Of a stretch of DNA of 64,000 nt, positions 1 to 10,372 are shown in pieces (the stretch's first letter is position 1; each line of letters begins with the position of its first letter). The notes under the pieces were generated by a model that was not told where the DNA came from, searched no databases, and saw nothing but the letters and a program-made list of their open reading frames with translations. Origin of the DNA: Aliivibrio finisterrensis (GTDB lineage Bacteria; Pseudomonadota; Gammaproteobacteria; Enterobacterales; Vibrionaceae). A program made the position numbers and the translations under genes. The stretch is taken from the NCBI RefSeq assembly GCF_008933155.1, contig NZ_WBVP01000004.1, positions 62,001-126,000 on the forward strand, read 5' to 3'.

Positions 1-695
1 TTATCAATAGTGTCACGATAAGTCACTAACTCAAAGTCACCAAACTCTGTTGGTAATTTACACTCCGCAACGCGCTCAATTGTGGTTTCATTATCATTAC
101 GATATTCAATTAAATCGGCAATGGTACCTAATTTAATATCGTGCTTTTCAGCAAAAACTTCTAAATCTGGGCGACGAGCCATTGTTCCGTCATCATTTAA
201 GATTTCAACAATAACACCTGCAGGTTCAAAACCAGCTAAACGCGCTAAGTCACAACCAGCTTCAGTGTGTCCAGCGCGAGTTAATACGCCACCTTCTTGA
301 GCTGCTAACGGGAAAATATGACCCGGCTGAACTAAATCTGCGGCAACCGCATTTTTAGCAACAGCTGCTTCTACTGTGCGAGAACGATCGGCTGCTGAAA
401 TGCCTGTAGTTACGCCTTCAGCGGCTTCAATAGATACCGTAAAGTTAGTCGTAAACTGTGCGTTATTGTCTTGTACCATTGGTGGAAGACCCAGCTTTTC
501 ACAACGATCTTTCGTCATAGTAAGACAAATTAAACCACGACCATGTGTTGCCATGAAATTAATAGCTTCTGGTGTAATTTTTTCTGCAGCAATGATCAAA
601 TCGCCTTCATTTTCACGATCTTCATCATCCATTAGGATAACCATCTTACCTAAACGAATATCTTCAATAATGTCTTTTGCTGAGCTAATTGCCAT
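1..695 (-). CDS. ribBA: 3,4-dihydroxy-2-butanone 4-phosphate synthase, with start of a GTP cyclohydrolase II-like domain (3' end outside window)
   Basis: The enzyme converts ribulose 5-phosphate to the four-carbon riboflavin precursor. About 231 residues lie in the window, reading off its left edge. Visible are the acidic metal/substrate loop [10 protein letters not shown] near residue 25, HGRGLICL near 50, and [16 protein letters not shown] near 150, all hallmarks of RibB. The frame continues past the roughly 200-residue RibB domain into [20 protein letters not shown], which resembles the start of the GTP cyclohydrolase II domain of RibBA proteins, so a fused or pseudo-fused RibBA is likely; whether the second domain is active cannot be seen. 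The ATG at 695-693 starts the protein. It lies 37 bases downstream of ribE in the same direction, so it is probably the third gene of a ribD-ribE-ribBA operon. Confidence 0.9.
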   Translation of the reverse strand, partial: MAISSAKDIIEDIRLGKMVILMDDEDRENEGDLIIAAEKITPEAINFMATHGRGLICLTMTKDRCEKLGLPPMVQDNNAQFTTNFTVSIEAAEGVTTGISAADRSRTVEAAVAKNAVAADLVQPGHIFPLAAQEGGVLTRAGHTEAGCDLARLAGFEPAGVIVEILNDDGTMARRPDLEVFAEKHDIKLGTIADLIEYRNDNETTIERVAECKLPTEFGDFELVTYRDTID

Positions 696-732
696 GTGAA
701 ATACCTTTAATATATTAAGTTAGGTTAAATGG

Positions 733-1389
733 TTATTTTAAGAAACCTGATTTTGCCAAAAGATCCATCGTAACAGAAGACTCAGGTTGCTCTTCTTTCT
801 GTCCGATCACAAGTCTTTCTAAATAACGAGCAATAACATCGACTTCTAAGTTCACTTTTTGACCTACAGAGAAGTTATCCATGGTTGTTTCTGCTGCCGT
901 ATGAGGAACGATCGTCAGCTTAAATGCATTTTTACGTAAATCGTTCACTGTTAGGCTAATGCCATCAACCGTAATCGACCCTTTTTCTACCACATACTTG
1001 GCTAAACTTTGTGGTAATTGGATCCAAAACTCAACCGCTCGACCTGTTTGATGACGTTCAATAATTTCACCAACTGCATCAACATGGCCAGAGACAATAT
1101 GACCACCAAAGCGAGTCGTTGGTAACATGGCTTTTTCAAGATTGACTTTATCGCCCGCTTTGTAATCAACAAAACCGGTACGTTTTAAAGTCTCTAACGA
1201 TAAATCAGCAGTATAGGTATGCTCTGTCATCGCAACAACCGTTAAGCACACACCGTTGGTGGCAATGCTATCTCCAAGCTTTACATCGCCCATGTCTAAC
1301 TTACCAACATTGACGGTAACACTAATATCTTCACCTTTTGGAGTGATTGCCTGAAGTGTTCCTATTGACTCAATAATTCCTGTAAACAT
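733..1389 (-). CDS. ribE: riboflavin synthase alpha subunit
   Basis: Catalyses dismutation of two 6,7-dimethyl-8-ribityllumazines to riboflavin, the last step of the pathway, in the cytoplasm. The 218-residue protein has the invariant N-terminus MFTGIIESIG and two lumazine-binding barrels, about residues 1-88 and 98-190. Each repeat carries the pocket motif (TNGVCLTV in the first, VDGISLTVN in the second). Length is typical for the family. It starts three bases after the ribD stop codon, so the two are surely co-transcribed. Also called ribC in some vibrios. Confidence 0.97.
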   Translation of the reverse strand: MFTGIIESIGTLQAITPKGEDISVTVNVGKLDMGDVKLGDSIATNGVCLTVVAMTEHTYTADLSLETLKRTGFVDYKAGDKVNLEKAMLPTTRFGGHIVSGHVDAVGEIIERHQTGRAVEFWIQLPQSLAKYVVEKGSITVDGISLTVNDLRKNAFKLTIVPHTAAETTMDNFSVGQKVNLEVDVIARYLERLVIGQKEEQPESSVTMDLLAKSGFLK

Positions 1390-1392
1390 CTG

Positions 1393-2514
1393 TTACCTTA
1401 CTATTTTTGCTGTAATACGAATGTCTTTTCCGACCATTCGAACATCCGTAATATCTAACTCTATCGCTTCAGACATTGCTTTTAATCCAACTAGATTTAA
1501 TAAACTGCGTCCATCAGCGCCCATTAACTTAGGCGCGAGATAAATAATCAGTTCGTCCACAAGATCCGCTTTTATCATGCTTGCTGCTAATGTTGCGCCC
1601 GCTTCAACCCAAATATGATTAACATTATGAGCCCTTGCTACTTTATCAATGATTTCAGATAAGTTGAGTTGACCATCTTCAGTAACATTACAATGCAAAT
1701 GATTATCTTGTGATGTTATAGAGTGAGTATATTGAGAAGAAGCAGTAACAACCTCTCCCTCGGTCATAAATAACTTCAAGTCAGGCGTCAATTGATGCTG
1801 GCGATCGAGAATAATACGAAGAGGCTGTCTTACTGTGTCTTTTTGATAACATTTCTGAATTGATATAGGGAGTTCTTCCCAGCGAACATTTAGAGAAGCA
1901 TTATCTTCTACTACAGTTTTTGAAGTGGATAAAATCGCCCCCGCTTGCGCTCGGTAACGTTGAACATCTTGTCTTGCTTCTTTTGATGTTATCCATTGGC
2001 TTACCCCATTTTCTAATGCAGTTTTACCATCTAAACTCGCTGCCATTTTTAATTGAACAAATGGCTTTCCCGTTTCCATTCGTTGTAAAAAGGAAGGATT
2101 TAAGGCTCTTGCATCGGCTCCTAATAAGCCTGACGCCGTTTCAATACCAGCCTCATTTAACATTGCTAAGCCGCGTCCTGCAACTTGAGGATTAGGGTCA
2201 ACCATTGCGCAAATAACCTTGGCAACACCCGCTTTAATTAAACCTTCAGCACAAGGTGGGGTTCTTCCATAATGTGAACAAGGCTCTAATGTCACATACG
2301 CAGTGGCATTTTCGGCATTTTTACCAGCCTGACGCAGTGCATGCACTTCAGCGTGTGGCTCACCCGCTTTTAAATGCGCCCCCTCACCAATAATCTGTCC
2401 ATTTTTTGCCAATACACACCCTACGTTTGGGTTTGGTGCAGTGGTATAAATACCTTGTTTTGCCAATGAAATGGCTCTTTGCATCATTTGGTGATCTTGG
2501 GAGGTAAATTTCAT
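1393..2514 (-). CDS. ribD: bifunctional riboflavin deaminase/reductase
   Basis: Carries out the second and third steps of riboflavin synthesis from GTP: deamination of the pyrimidine, then NADPH-dependent reduction of the ribose. The N-terminal zinc deaminase domain shows H54-A-E56 and C79/C88 in PCSHYGRTPPC. The reductase domain begins near residue 150 (KPFVQLKMAASLDGK). At 373 residues it is normal length. It begins immediately after the nrdR stop codon, giving the order nrdR-ribD-ribE-ribBA common in gammaproteobacteria. Confidence 0.97.
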   Translation of the reverse strand: MKFTSQDHQMMQRAISLAKQGIYTTAPNPNVGCVLAKNGQIIGEGAHLKAGEPHAEVHALRQAGKNAENATAYVTLEPCSHYGRTPPCAEGLIKAGVAKVICAMVDPNPQVAGRGLAMLNEAGIETASGLLGADARALNPSFLQRMETGKPFVQLKMAASLDGKTALENGVSQWITSKEARQDVQRYRAQAGAILSTSKTVVEDNASLNVRWEELPISIQKCYQKDTVRQPLRIILDRQHQLTPDLKLFMTEGEVVTASSQYTHSITSQDNHLHCNVTEDGQLNLSEIIDKVARAHNVNHIWVEAGATLAASMIKADLVDELIIYLAPKLMGADGRSLLNLVGLKAMSEAIELDITDVRMVGKDIRITAKIVR

Positions 2515-2515
2515 G

Positions 2516-2965
2516 TTATTTCTCTAACTTTGCGATTTCTTCACCGAACTCTTTAATGTCTTCAAAACTACGATAGACAGAAGCAAAACGTATATAAGCG
2601 ACTTTATCGAGTTCTTTCAATTGGTCCATTACAAGGTTACCAATCATATCTGAAGGCACTTCTCGCTCACCTGTCGCTCGTAATTGTGACTTAATGGTAT
2701 TTAATGATAACTCAACTAAATCGGCACTCACTGGTCGCTTCTCTAACGAACGATATAGACCACCAGATAATTTATCTTCATCGAATGGTTCGCGATTACC
2801 ATTCGATTTAATCACTTTTGGCATCACTAATTCAGCCGATTCAAAAGTAGTAAATCGCTCACTGCACGCCAAACACTGTCGGCGACGACGAACTTGATGC
2901 CCATCGGAAACTAATCGTGAATCGATGACTTTCGTGTCTGTTGCGCTACAAAATGGACAATGCAT
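2516..2965 (-). CDS. nrdR: transcriptional repressor NrdR of ribonucleotide reductase genes
   Basis: A nucleotide-sensing zinc repressor that binds NrdR boxes before nrd operons. In its 149 residues are the zinc ribbon cysteines C3, C6, C31 and C34 (HCPFC and QCLAC), followed by the ATP-cone domain (about 49-139, [16 protein letters not shown]). It heads the riboflavin cluster, with its stop almost touching ribD. A good ribosome-binding site (AGGAGGCAACTT) lies just before the ATG. Confidence 0.97.
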   Translation of the reverse strand: MHCPFCSATDTKVIDSRLVSDGHQVRRRRQCLACSERFTTFESAELVMPKVIKSNGNREPFDEDKLSGGLYRSLEKRPVSADLVELSLNTIKSQLRATGEREVPSDMIGNLVMDQLKELDKVAYIRFASVYRSFEDIKEFGEEIAKLEK

Positions 2966-3144
2966 AAGTTGCCTCCTATTCTTTTTTATTTAGTGTACAA
3001 GAAAAGCAGAACTGTGCCTATGCTCAAGAGTTTAAGCAACGATATATGTTAGTGTTGTGTCAATAAAAAAACACTACGTAACTAAAGCGTTAACGTATAT
3101 TACCAAATGTTATTAAACTAACCTATTTTATTCCAAGGCTATCT

Positions 3145-5133
3145 ATGACGTTATCTATTTTAAAAAGCATCAAATACCGATTATTAATCATATCGTTATT
3201 ACCTACATTAATCATTTCTGCATTTTTAATTCAATTATTTAATCAGGAAAATAGTAAGGTCCATAATGCAAACTTTTCACTAGAAGCCGTAACCCTTTTT
3301 AACTCTCTTGATGATGTTGCTCATAGCTTTGCCGTTGAACGAGGTTTAACTGCAGGGTTTATTGCCTCTAAAGGTACTTCAGGTAAAGATAAGTTAATTG
3401 CCCAGCGAAAAAAATCAGATGATGCCGAACAAGCACTCCGTAGCTTTAACGCTGAGTTTTTAGATAAAGAGATGGTGAACCTTGTACTTTCAGACATTAT
3501 TAAGCAGTTAAACAATAAAAATAACATTCGCTCTCAAGTTGATAGTCTATCAATTACAGACTCGCCTTTCGTTTATTACTCTACATTAAATCAATTATCT
3601 CTCGACTCTATCTCTGTAATTATAGGAAGTATCGATTCTCAAGATTTACGTAATGAAATGTTAGGGTTATCTGCACTTTTACAAGTAAAAGAAGAAGCAG
3701 GTAAAACACGAGGAGCGTTAAATGGTGCATTCGCAGGTAAGAAATCTAGCTTAGATAAGTATGCAGACATCAATAATTACCTTTCAACAGAATCACTTGC
3801 TATTCGTAAAGCCAACTCTGTGCTCTCTTCTCATTTTATTGAGTTACTAACCTCAGCAACTCGTTCAAATACATGGAAGCAAGTTTCTGATATTCAGCAG
3901 AGTTACCTATCTCAAAAACAAAATTTAGTCTCGTTAGATGGTCCAAATGCGAGTGAGTGGTTTGCGCTTGCCACACAACGAATTGGGCTTATTAAAGGGA
4001 TCACAGATAGCATATCTCAAGAGCTGAATACCGCAGCAAATGAGAACATGAGCCAAGCAAAACTTAATCGTATTATTTATATTGCGATTGCCCTGCTGTT
4101 GATTCTTCCTATTACCCTTATCAGTTTCACCACCGCACGTTCAATCAGCCAGCGAATGGCCTCTTTTAGTCGTCGAATCAATGAAATTTCAGCAACTAAG
4201 AATTTAACGCTAACGCTTGAAGATAATAATGAAAACGAATTTGATCATATTGCTAAAGATATTAATTCATTAATTGAAAGCATTTCATTACCCCTTCGAA
4301 CGGCTCATACCGTGGCCTCGAAAACTCAAAGTGAGCTTAATTTATTGAGCCAGCACCTCCAAAAAGCAACTCAATCAAGCCAAACGACCTTAACCCACTG
4401 CGATAGCATTGCTACCGCTATGACTGAAATGGCTCAAACGAGCTCTGAGATTGCAGGCGTAACAAACAGCGCGCATGAGACAACAACCGAAGCAACAAAC
4501 AATGCGACAGAATGTAAAAGTCACACGATTAACACCGCTGATATAGTGAATGATTTACATCGCAGTATTATTAATACCCACGAGCACGTTGAACACTTAG
4601 GACAACAAACGCTTAATGTATCTGATATTTTAGATACGATTACTGCCGTATCTGAGCAAACTAATTTACTTGCTCTAAACGCGGCCATTGAAGCAGCTCG
4701 AGCTGGAGAACAAGGTCGAGGGTTTGCAGTCGTTGCCGATGAAGTAAGAAAGTTAGCTCAACGAAGCCAAGAGGCAACCAGTGATATCCGTCAATTATTG
4801 GATACTATTGGTCATAGTGCTAAACACTCATTTGCTTCAATGGAAGAGAGCAAAACACTAAGTGCAAAAACTCAAGATAGTGTAAATTCTTCAACAGCCA
4901 TTATTGATTCATTGCACTCTGCTGTTTCTGAAATAGACAATTTTAATACCAGTATCTCTGCAGCTACATTAGAACAATCTGAAACGGCAAATGCGGTAAA
5001 TGCGGATATTGATGATTTAGCATCGCTAGCAAATGGAACCAACGAGCTTATTCATCATCTTGAAATGGAAATGCAGCACATAGAGCAAACAATGGCTGAG
5101 CTCACATCTCAAATTAACACCATAAAGGTTTAA
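3145..5133 (+). CDS. methyl-accepting chemotaxis protein with periplasmic NIT sensor domain
   Basis: A membrane chemoreceptor of 662 residues. A first membrane helix (about 11-31) precedes a periplasmic all-helical domain with the signature VERGLTAGF near residue 65, which marks the NIT (nitrate/nitrite sensing type) fold. A second membrane helix follows at about 308-330, then a HAMP linker. The C-terminal signalling domain carries the invariant hairpin tip ([19 protein letters not shown] and onward, about residues 500-535). The C-terminus lacks the NWETF pentapeptide that tethers CheR/CheB. Ligand is unknown; NIT domains are associated with nitrate/nitrite, but this is not proof. It stands alone, upstream of a small lipoprotein gene and convergent with the acfD-type gene. 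Confidence 0.93.
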   Translation: MTLSILKSIKYRLLIISLLPTLIISAFLIQLFNQENSKVHNANFSLEAVTLFNSLDDVAHSFAVERGLTAGFIASKGTSGKDKLIAQRKKSDDAEQALRSFNAEFLDKEMVNLVLSDIIKQLNNKNNIRSQVDSLSITDSPFVYYSTLNQLSLDSISVIIGSIDSQDLRNEMLGLSALLQVKEEAGKTRGALNGAFAGKKSSLDKYADINNYLSTESLAIRKANSVLSSHFIELLTSATRSNTWKQVSDIQQSYLSQKQNLVSLDGPNASEWFALATQRIGLIKGITDSISQELNTAANENMSQAKLNRIIYIAIALLLILPITLISFTTARSISQRMASFSRRINEISATKNLTLTLEDNNENEFDHIAKDINSLIESISLPLRTAHTVASKTQSELNLLSQHLQKATQSSQTTLTHCDSIATAMTEMAQTSSEIAGVTNSAHETTTEATNNATECKSHTINTADIVNDLHRSIINTHEHVEHLGQQTLNVSDILDTITAVSEQTNLLALNAAIEAARAGEQGRGFAVVADEVRKLAQRSQEATSDIRQLLDTIGHSAKHSFASMEESKTLSAKTQDSVNSSTAIIDSLHSAVSEIDNFNTSISAATLEQSETANAVNADIDDLASLANGTNELIHHLEMEMQHIEQTMAELTSQINTIKV

Positions 5134-5217
5134 CTCTGATTTATTAGATTGAAACTCGCATTCATTCAGTAGAAACGATATATTTATAAGATAATGCAGA
5201 TTAAGGGAATCATCACC

Positions 5218-5544
5218 ATGAAAAAAATCAGTTTAGCGTGTGTGCTTGCACTAGTTTTAGCTGGCTGTAGCAGTGCACCAAAACAACAAGACAATTATCA
5301 AGATGCCTCTTTTGAGCTATGTAATACTGAAGTGAAAATATATTCAGTTAGTGATGATGGCCGTGTTCGCATTATTTGTAGCGACGGTTCTAAATTCCAA
5401 TTAAACAATGAGAAAACGCTAGATATCATGCGTGATATTAACGTTGATTACTGTACAGGTGAAGGTCTAGGTAAGTTTAATGAAACAAGCCGTTACTATA
5501 CTTTCCAATGTAAATCTGGTGCGTTGATTAATATTAATAAGTAA
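5218..5544 (+). CDS. small lipoprotein of unknown function
   Basis: A 108-residue predicted lipoprotein: MKKISLACVLALVLAGC ends in a clear lipobox (LAGC), followed by SSAPKQQ. I choose the ATG at 5218, since an upstream in-frame ATG at 5194 would add eight residues ahead of the lysines of the signal peptide. After the lipid cysteine there are four more cysteines (FELC, RIIC, DYC, FQC) that could form two disulfides in the periplasm. I recognise no family. It follows the chemoreceptor gene by about 85 bases and ends just before a strong terminator. Confidence 0.8.
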   Translation: MKKISLACVLALVLAGCSSAPKQQDNYQDASFELCNTEVKIYSVSDDGRVRIICSDGSKFQLNNEKTLDIMRDINVDYCTGEGLGKFNETSRYYTFQCKSGALININK

Positions 5545-5572
5545 GTTTTTATTTACTTACTGATTGTAAAAA

Positions 5573-5601
5573 GCCCCCGAACTGATGGTTCGGGGGCTTT
5601 T
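5573..5601. terminator. bidirectional intrinsic terminator
   Basis: A perfect 10-base-pair stem (GCCCCCGAAC and its complement) with a five-base loop, flanked by A and T runs, sits between the lipoprotein gene (+) and the acfD-type gene (-). It can end transcription from both sides. Confidence 0.93.
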
Positions 5602-5620
5602 GTTTACTTAAAACACATAA

Positions 5621-8600
5621 TTATAATGAACGAACGGTTACTTCACTAATTTTCAAAGGATCTCTTTGTGGCATTGGTAAATTCAAATTACTAACAGCCG
5701 TCTTTCCTAGTTGAGATACCCCACCTTCATATATTGGTTTATCTTGACCTGGTAAAATTTGAGCTACAACACCAGGATTCCAAGCGCTAAAGAACTCCGT
5801 TAAGTCAGTTTGAGCGGCATAAGATGCACATAACATTAACGCATCGCTTTTTTCTAAATCCTGACCATAACAGTAATTGATGCCATTTAAGTTTAATTCA
5901 GATTTATTACGCGTTAGACGATGCATTAACTTAAATAAATTCCAGCCTTTCATCCCCGTTATTGAGGTTTCGTAATATGCAGGAACGCCCCCCTCATACC
6001 AATCATTTATATCAAACTCTGTTTCAGCCCACTCTTTTAATTGAGCGAACATAACTAAACGCTCTCCTGCACCACCAGCACCCCAAACGTGTCCTTTTTC
6101 AGCTTCAATAAACTCTGGCATTAATTGAATATCGTTAACAACACGCTCCATTTTACCTAGATACTTATCTTGCATGTATAGAGCTAAGATATTATTTGCC
6201 ACTTCGGTTGCACCCGAGACAGTAAAGGGTGCTTCTGCTGCATTATGTCCAACTTCATGCCAAAGCAGCCAATCATTAAGTGGTGTAGTACTTAAATTAC
6301 GACCTTGAACATTGAAGCTATCATTCATAACTGGATAACCAGAATGCGCAGCACCAATACTAATTGCCACATCATTCACAAAATGGTGACGATTATTTGG
6401 CATTGTGGCATCAGTTATTTTACGGTTTTTTGAACCCGAGATGTCCTCATTTCTCGCATAAAAATCATTGAGATCTTCTGAGAAGATATCCAATTCATTT
6501 GCAAAGACTTCAAGTTTCCCTTTGTAACTATCAGCATGTAAATTCGATTTTGGTGCGGTATATACAAAACTGTTTGATACCACTTCACCAATTGGTGCAG
6601 GTGAGTCTATTGGGTTTACCCAGCCATTATTTGCGTCATATAATGGAGCATCAACCGTACCAGATAAGGTAATAGTCACGTCTTTAGAGCCACCACCTTG
6701 AACGTAAATTAAGCCGCCATAAGGCACCGTAAACGTACCATTAGAATTTACACTAAGAGAAAAACTCTTTGTCATTCTTGGTGGGCGCTTCAAACTTAAC
6801 TCATGCTTTTCTCGACCAGTTAGATCATCATGCAATGCAACCGAAACCGTAACAGGTTCAGTGTTACCGGATACCGAAAGCGTAAATGCTTGATGAGCCA
6901 CTGCCCATTGCCCCGTTGGCTGACGATTACCAGCATACCAAGCTGCGGTATTTTTACGCATATCTAGCGTTAAAGAGTCTCCACCTTGAGATCCTGAAGG
7001 CTCTCCTGGAAATTGTCTGATGTCTACTTTAATGTTGTCATCCCAGAATGAGCGACCAAGCATTAAGCGAGTTAATGGTTTCTCCATGTAGTTTAATGGA
7101 TAACTTGGGTTCATTTGCCCCGCATATTCTCCTTCATCAGAACCATAAACCATATTTAAACGATCTAATGTTGCTTTTACATCGTCTGGGCAAGTTGTAT
7201 TACCTTGAGCCTTATCACTCGTATAGCAATTTAAGAATTGAGTAAATCGTTCAAAGCCCAACTCATCATCGGCGGCACTTTCGTAACGATACTCTAAGTT
7301 ATTCCATAGCCATACGGTCATATTTTGATAAATACGATTCACGTCAACACTGCCTAAACGCACACCTTCTGCGCCTTCCGTTCTAAAATAACGTTCATGT
7401 TGATACAAGCTTTCTATATTCACACCAAGATTGGCGGCTTTCACCATGGCTTGGGCTTCCGCTTCACCTAAATTGAGTTCAGTATAAGCAGGAATATACA
7501 TCCCCCCCGTTAGCGGAATGCCGTTACCAGGTCGATACTCTAAACAGTTTATTTCATAGTGATACGCTAGGTTGCTACATTCTTGATAACTAAACTTACC
7601 ATTCACTTTAAATTGCTCAAGAATGCGGGTTTTAGCGGCACTCAGTGAGGCTTGGTTGATAATAGGAAAACCATCCGAATCGGTAATCCATTCATTTTTA
7701 TCATTTTTATTAAAATGATCGGCTTCATTGATAAAGGCTAATTGCTTCTCAAGCTCACCTTTATCATTCATTTCATTCCAACTGACGACTTCTAACTCAG
7801 GCTTATCATCTGGTTTATTATTAAGAATAAAATCCCAAAAAACGGTTCCATCCTCCTTAATCGTGTAAGGTAACTTAGGTACGGCACCGGCACCCTCACT
7901 CACCGCAGCATAACGCTCAATAACCCAAGAGCCGTATTCTCGATGAGAACGAACACGTTCAGGATAACCGCCACTCGGCCCATTGCCATTAGAAACGACT
8001 GAGTTATTCATCCCAAATGCCAATCCAGCACTATCAAACAAACGAGCAATAGGGCCTATATTATTATTTTCATTGATTGTTTCCATAACTAAAACGCTAC
8101 CGCCTTTTGTTACGTATTCTATCAATGCCGTAATATCGTCAACACTCAGTTTCGCTTTATTAAGATCAGCACTCATCGGCAATTGATAAGCGTTATCGAC
8201 ATCATTACCTACATACTCATAAGCATTAATAAGCAAAAGAGGCATAGATTCAGGATCAATATTATCAAAAGCAGAAAGCTGCTCTGTCGTCGCATTAAAT
8301 ACTGGTGCTAATTGATACGGCGCTGAACTACCTATCACTTGTCCATGACGCTTAAAATACACATGTGGGATATTAGTGCCGACATGTATTTTATCCGCGG
8401 TAGTGTTATTGGTTAGATAACGCAATGTATTTTGGAAGAAGTGCGTCATATCATCACTGTCTGTGGTGACACTGCATTGGCCTTCAGTATTCACCGAACC
8501 ATTCCAGCTATACCCATTTGGGCACACAAGTACGCTATTGTAGCGAGCGTTACCCATGACCATCACCTTGCCTTTACCTAGTTCACCAATACTCACAAAA

Positions 8601-10117
8601 GGCAAATTAAACGTTGCTGTACTCGCTCCAACATTATCTGGAGTGACCGCAGAAGGCGCTTCTGTAATATAAGCTAGGCCTTTTTCATCCCATGCTTTTT
8701 TATCACCAAATTTCAACCAATAGTTAGTATCATTACGAGCCATCATTACAGGAAATGCGGTATTTGCAATGTTGACTGCCGCTTGGCCACGGGCGTGCCC
8801 CGTACTGCCATAAAAATTAGTGCTGTCATGAAACACATGAAAACGCTCTACTGGTTCCCAGCCTTGAGTAACCCCCCATAGCTTGTTGATGTCAGCTTGG
8901 ATTGATCCCATTTCAGCAGCGACATTACGTGTATTATCGATATAATCAAAAACATCTGCATCACACGATTGCCCACAAATCACTTTATCGATTTCAGACG
9001 CTTGTCCTAATGTAAATTGTGTTTTAAATTCTGCTGGTTTTATTCCTGTCGCTGGATGATCCCCCGTGGATCCACCGAGGTTTAACTCTGCATCTTTATC
9101 ATTTAAAGAAAGCGAGATAATCTCATTAATCACATTAGGGTACTGAGCAAATACTGCTTCTGTTTTCTCTGATAATTTCAAGTGTGATGATAAAGGATCA
9201 CGATAACGCTCAATAAGCGCTTCGGCATTACGCCCTCTTTGCTCTTCACCTAAATCGGTCACTTTAAATACAGTTTTATTACCACGAACAGAGCCAAGTT
9301 CAAACGTATCAATACCGAAACTAACCGCCTCTCCCCAAACAAATTCAAACTCACCATTCTCATTCGTTTTTCCACGACCCGATGCACTAAAATAGGCTAT
9401 GCCCTCAACAGGTTTTCCCGAGGAATCTTGCAATACTGCTTTAGTTAAAATTGTTTCAGTTGGGGTATATTGCAAGCTTTTCTCCGCATTAACAGAGACA
9501 AATCCAGGCTTATCACTAACCGTAATTTCTGGTTCAATATTTGGTATATGTGTACTTGGTACTTTATCCGCTAGCGACCCTGCCGTTTCATTAATGACTT
9601 TCTGCTCAAATGTCTCAGACTCCATATTAATGTCGTTGAGTAATCGTTCAAAGCGAGCGCGTTCCAATAGCGTAAAATCAAAATCAATTTGGCTATGACG
9701 AGTAACCGCCATATTTTGGATTAGCGTTATTATGTTCTTTTTTTTATTCGAGTCATCCTTATATTCATCAGCTAAAGTTAGCTGTAAATATCTAGTATCT
9801 AATGCCTTCGTTACTAGATTTATACTTCCTGAAGGATACGTTGCAATCAATAAATCATCGACGTAACAAGAAATAGAATCACTTGCTACAAATTCAAAAC
9901 CACTTGCCGGTTGATCGTTACATTTAACTGATTTACCAAAAGCATTAACACCATCTAAAGATAAAATACCGTTGTATTTAACCTCTGGGGTTCCACCGCC
10001 TCCAGTTCCGGGGCCGGTATCAACGTCTGGTCGCGAAGACCCTATATCTATACTTTCTTGATTACAGCCAGCAAGCAGCATTGATATCAATGATGCTAAC
10101 AATAATTTTTTACTCAT
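5621..10117 (-). CDS. acfD: AcfD/SslE-type lipoprotein with M60 (enhancin-like) zinc metalloprotease domain
   Basis: A 1498-residue surface or secreted lipoprotein, similar in length to Vibrio cholerae AcfD and Escherichia coli SslE (YghJ). The lipobox is LLAGC near residue 18, followed by a Gly/Pro-rich linker (TGPGTGGGG). A domain near residues 215-285 looks like an immunoglobulin-like/carboxypeptidase-regulatory fold (GKPVEGIAYFSASGRGKTN). The C-terminal third holds the M60 zinc site H1287-E1288-V-G-H1291 with E1305 as likely third ligand. SslE degrades mucins and is exported by a type II system; AcfD aids intestinal colonisation. By analogy this protein may cleave host mucin-type glycoproteins, which is inference. 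No type II secretion or other acf genes are in view, apart from a chemoreceptor gene across the terminator. Confidence 0.9.
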   Translation of the reverse strand: MSKKLLLASLISMLLAGCNQESIDIGSSRPDVDTGPGTGGGGTPEVKYNGILSLDGVNAFGKSVKCNDQPASGFEFVASDSISCYVDDLLIATYPSGSINLVTKALDTRYLQLTLADEYKDDSNKKKNIITLIQNMAVTRHSQIDFDFTLLERARFERLLNDINMESETFEQKVINETAGSLADKVPSTHIPNIEPEITVSDKPGFVSVNAEKSLQYTPTETILTKAVLQDSSGKPVEGIAYFSASGRGKTNENGEFEFVWGEAVSFGIDTFELGSVRGNKTVFKVTDLGEEQRGRNAEALIERYRDPLSSHLKLSEKTEAVFAQYPNVINEIISLSLNDKDAELNLGGSTGDHPATGIKPAEFKTQFTLGQASEIDKVICGQSCDADVFDYIDNTRNVAAEMGSIQADINKLWGVTQGWEPVERFHVFHDSTNFYGSTGHARGQAAVNIANTAFPVMMARNDTNYWLKFGDKKAWDEKGLAYITEAPSAVTPDNVGASTATFNLPFVSIGELGKGKVMVMGNARYNSVLVCPNGYSWNGSVNTEGQCSVTTDSDDMTHFFQNTLRYLTNNTTADKIHVGTNIPHVYFKRHGQVIGSSAPYQLAPVFNATTEQLSAFDNIDPESMPLLLINAYEYVGNDVDNAYQLPMSADLNKAKLSVDDITALIEYVTKGGSVLVMETINENNNIGPIARLFDSAGLAFGMNNSVVSNGNGPSGGYPERVRSHREYGSWVIERYAAVSEGAGAVPKLPYTIKEDGTVFWDFILNNKPDDKPELEVVSWNEMNDKGELEKQLAFINEADHFNKNDKNEWITDSDGFPIINQASLSAAKTRILEQFKVNGKFSYQECSNLAYHYEINCLEYRPGNGIPLTGGMYIPAYTELNLGEAEAQAMVKAANLGVNIESLYQHERYFRTEGAEGVRLGSVDVNRIYQNMTVWLWNNLEYRYESAADDELGFERFTQFLNCYTSDKAQGNTTCPDDVKATLDRLNMVYGSDEGEYAGQMNPSYPLNYMEKPLTRLMLGRSFWDDNIKVDIRQFPGEPSGSQGGDSLTLDMRKNTAAWYAGNRQPTGQWAVAHQAFTLSVSGNTEPVTVSVALHDDLTGREKHELSLKRPPRMTKSFSLSVNSNGTFTVPYGGLIYVQGGGSKDVTITLSGTVDAPLYDANNGWVNPIDSPAPIGEVVSNSFVYTAPKSNLHADSYKGKLEVFANELDIFSEDLNDFYARNEDISGSKNRKITDATMPNNRHHFVNDVAISIGAAHSGYPVMNDSFNVQGRNLSTTPLNDWLLWHEVGHNAAEAPFTVSGATEVANNILALYMQDKYLGKMERVVNDIQLMPEFIEAEKGHVWGAGGAGERLVMFAQLKEWAETEFDINDWYEGGVPAYYETSITGMKGWNLFKLMHRLTRNKSELNLNGINYCYGQDLEKSDALMLCASYAAQTDLTEFFSAWNPGVVAQILPGQDKPIYEGGVSQLGKTAVSNLNLPMPQRDPLKISEVTVRSL

Positions 10118-10305
10118 GATTCAACCTTTTAGAAGTGCTGAAACTAAACGTTCAGTTCACTGAGATCGAAACATATCACAACTTTTTTCAGTTATTCTTA
10201 AAAATAATACAAAAATAGAATTAAAATCATGAAGTAGAAACATATTCCTATAAGTAGGATGAATTATTTGTACTTTATTTCACTCTTAATATTCTAAATT
10301 CCCAA

Positions 10306-10338
10306 TAAAAAAAAACCGCTGAACGGTTAGTTCAACGG
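10306..10338 (-). terminator. intrinsic terminator of gltX
   Basis: Read on the minus strand, a 9-base-pair stem (CCGTTGAAC with GTTCAGCGG, one G-U pair) and a five-base loop are followed by about ten T residues, 35 bases after the gltX stop. Confidence 0.85.
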
Positions 10339-10372
10339 CTTTGTCTGTTTCTGTTTATATATAAATAGGTTT

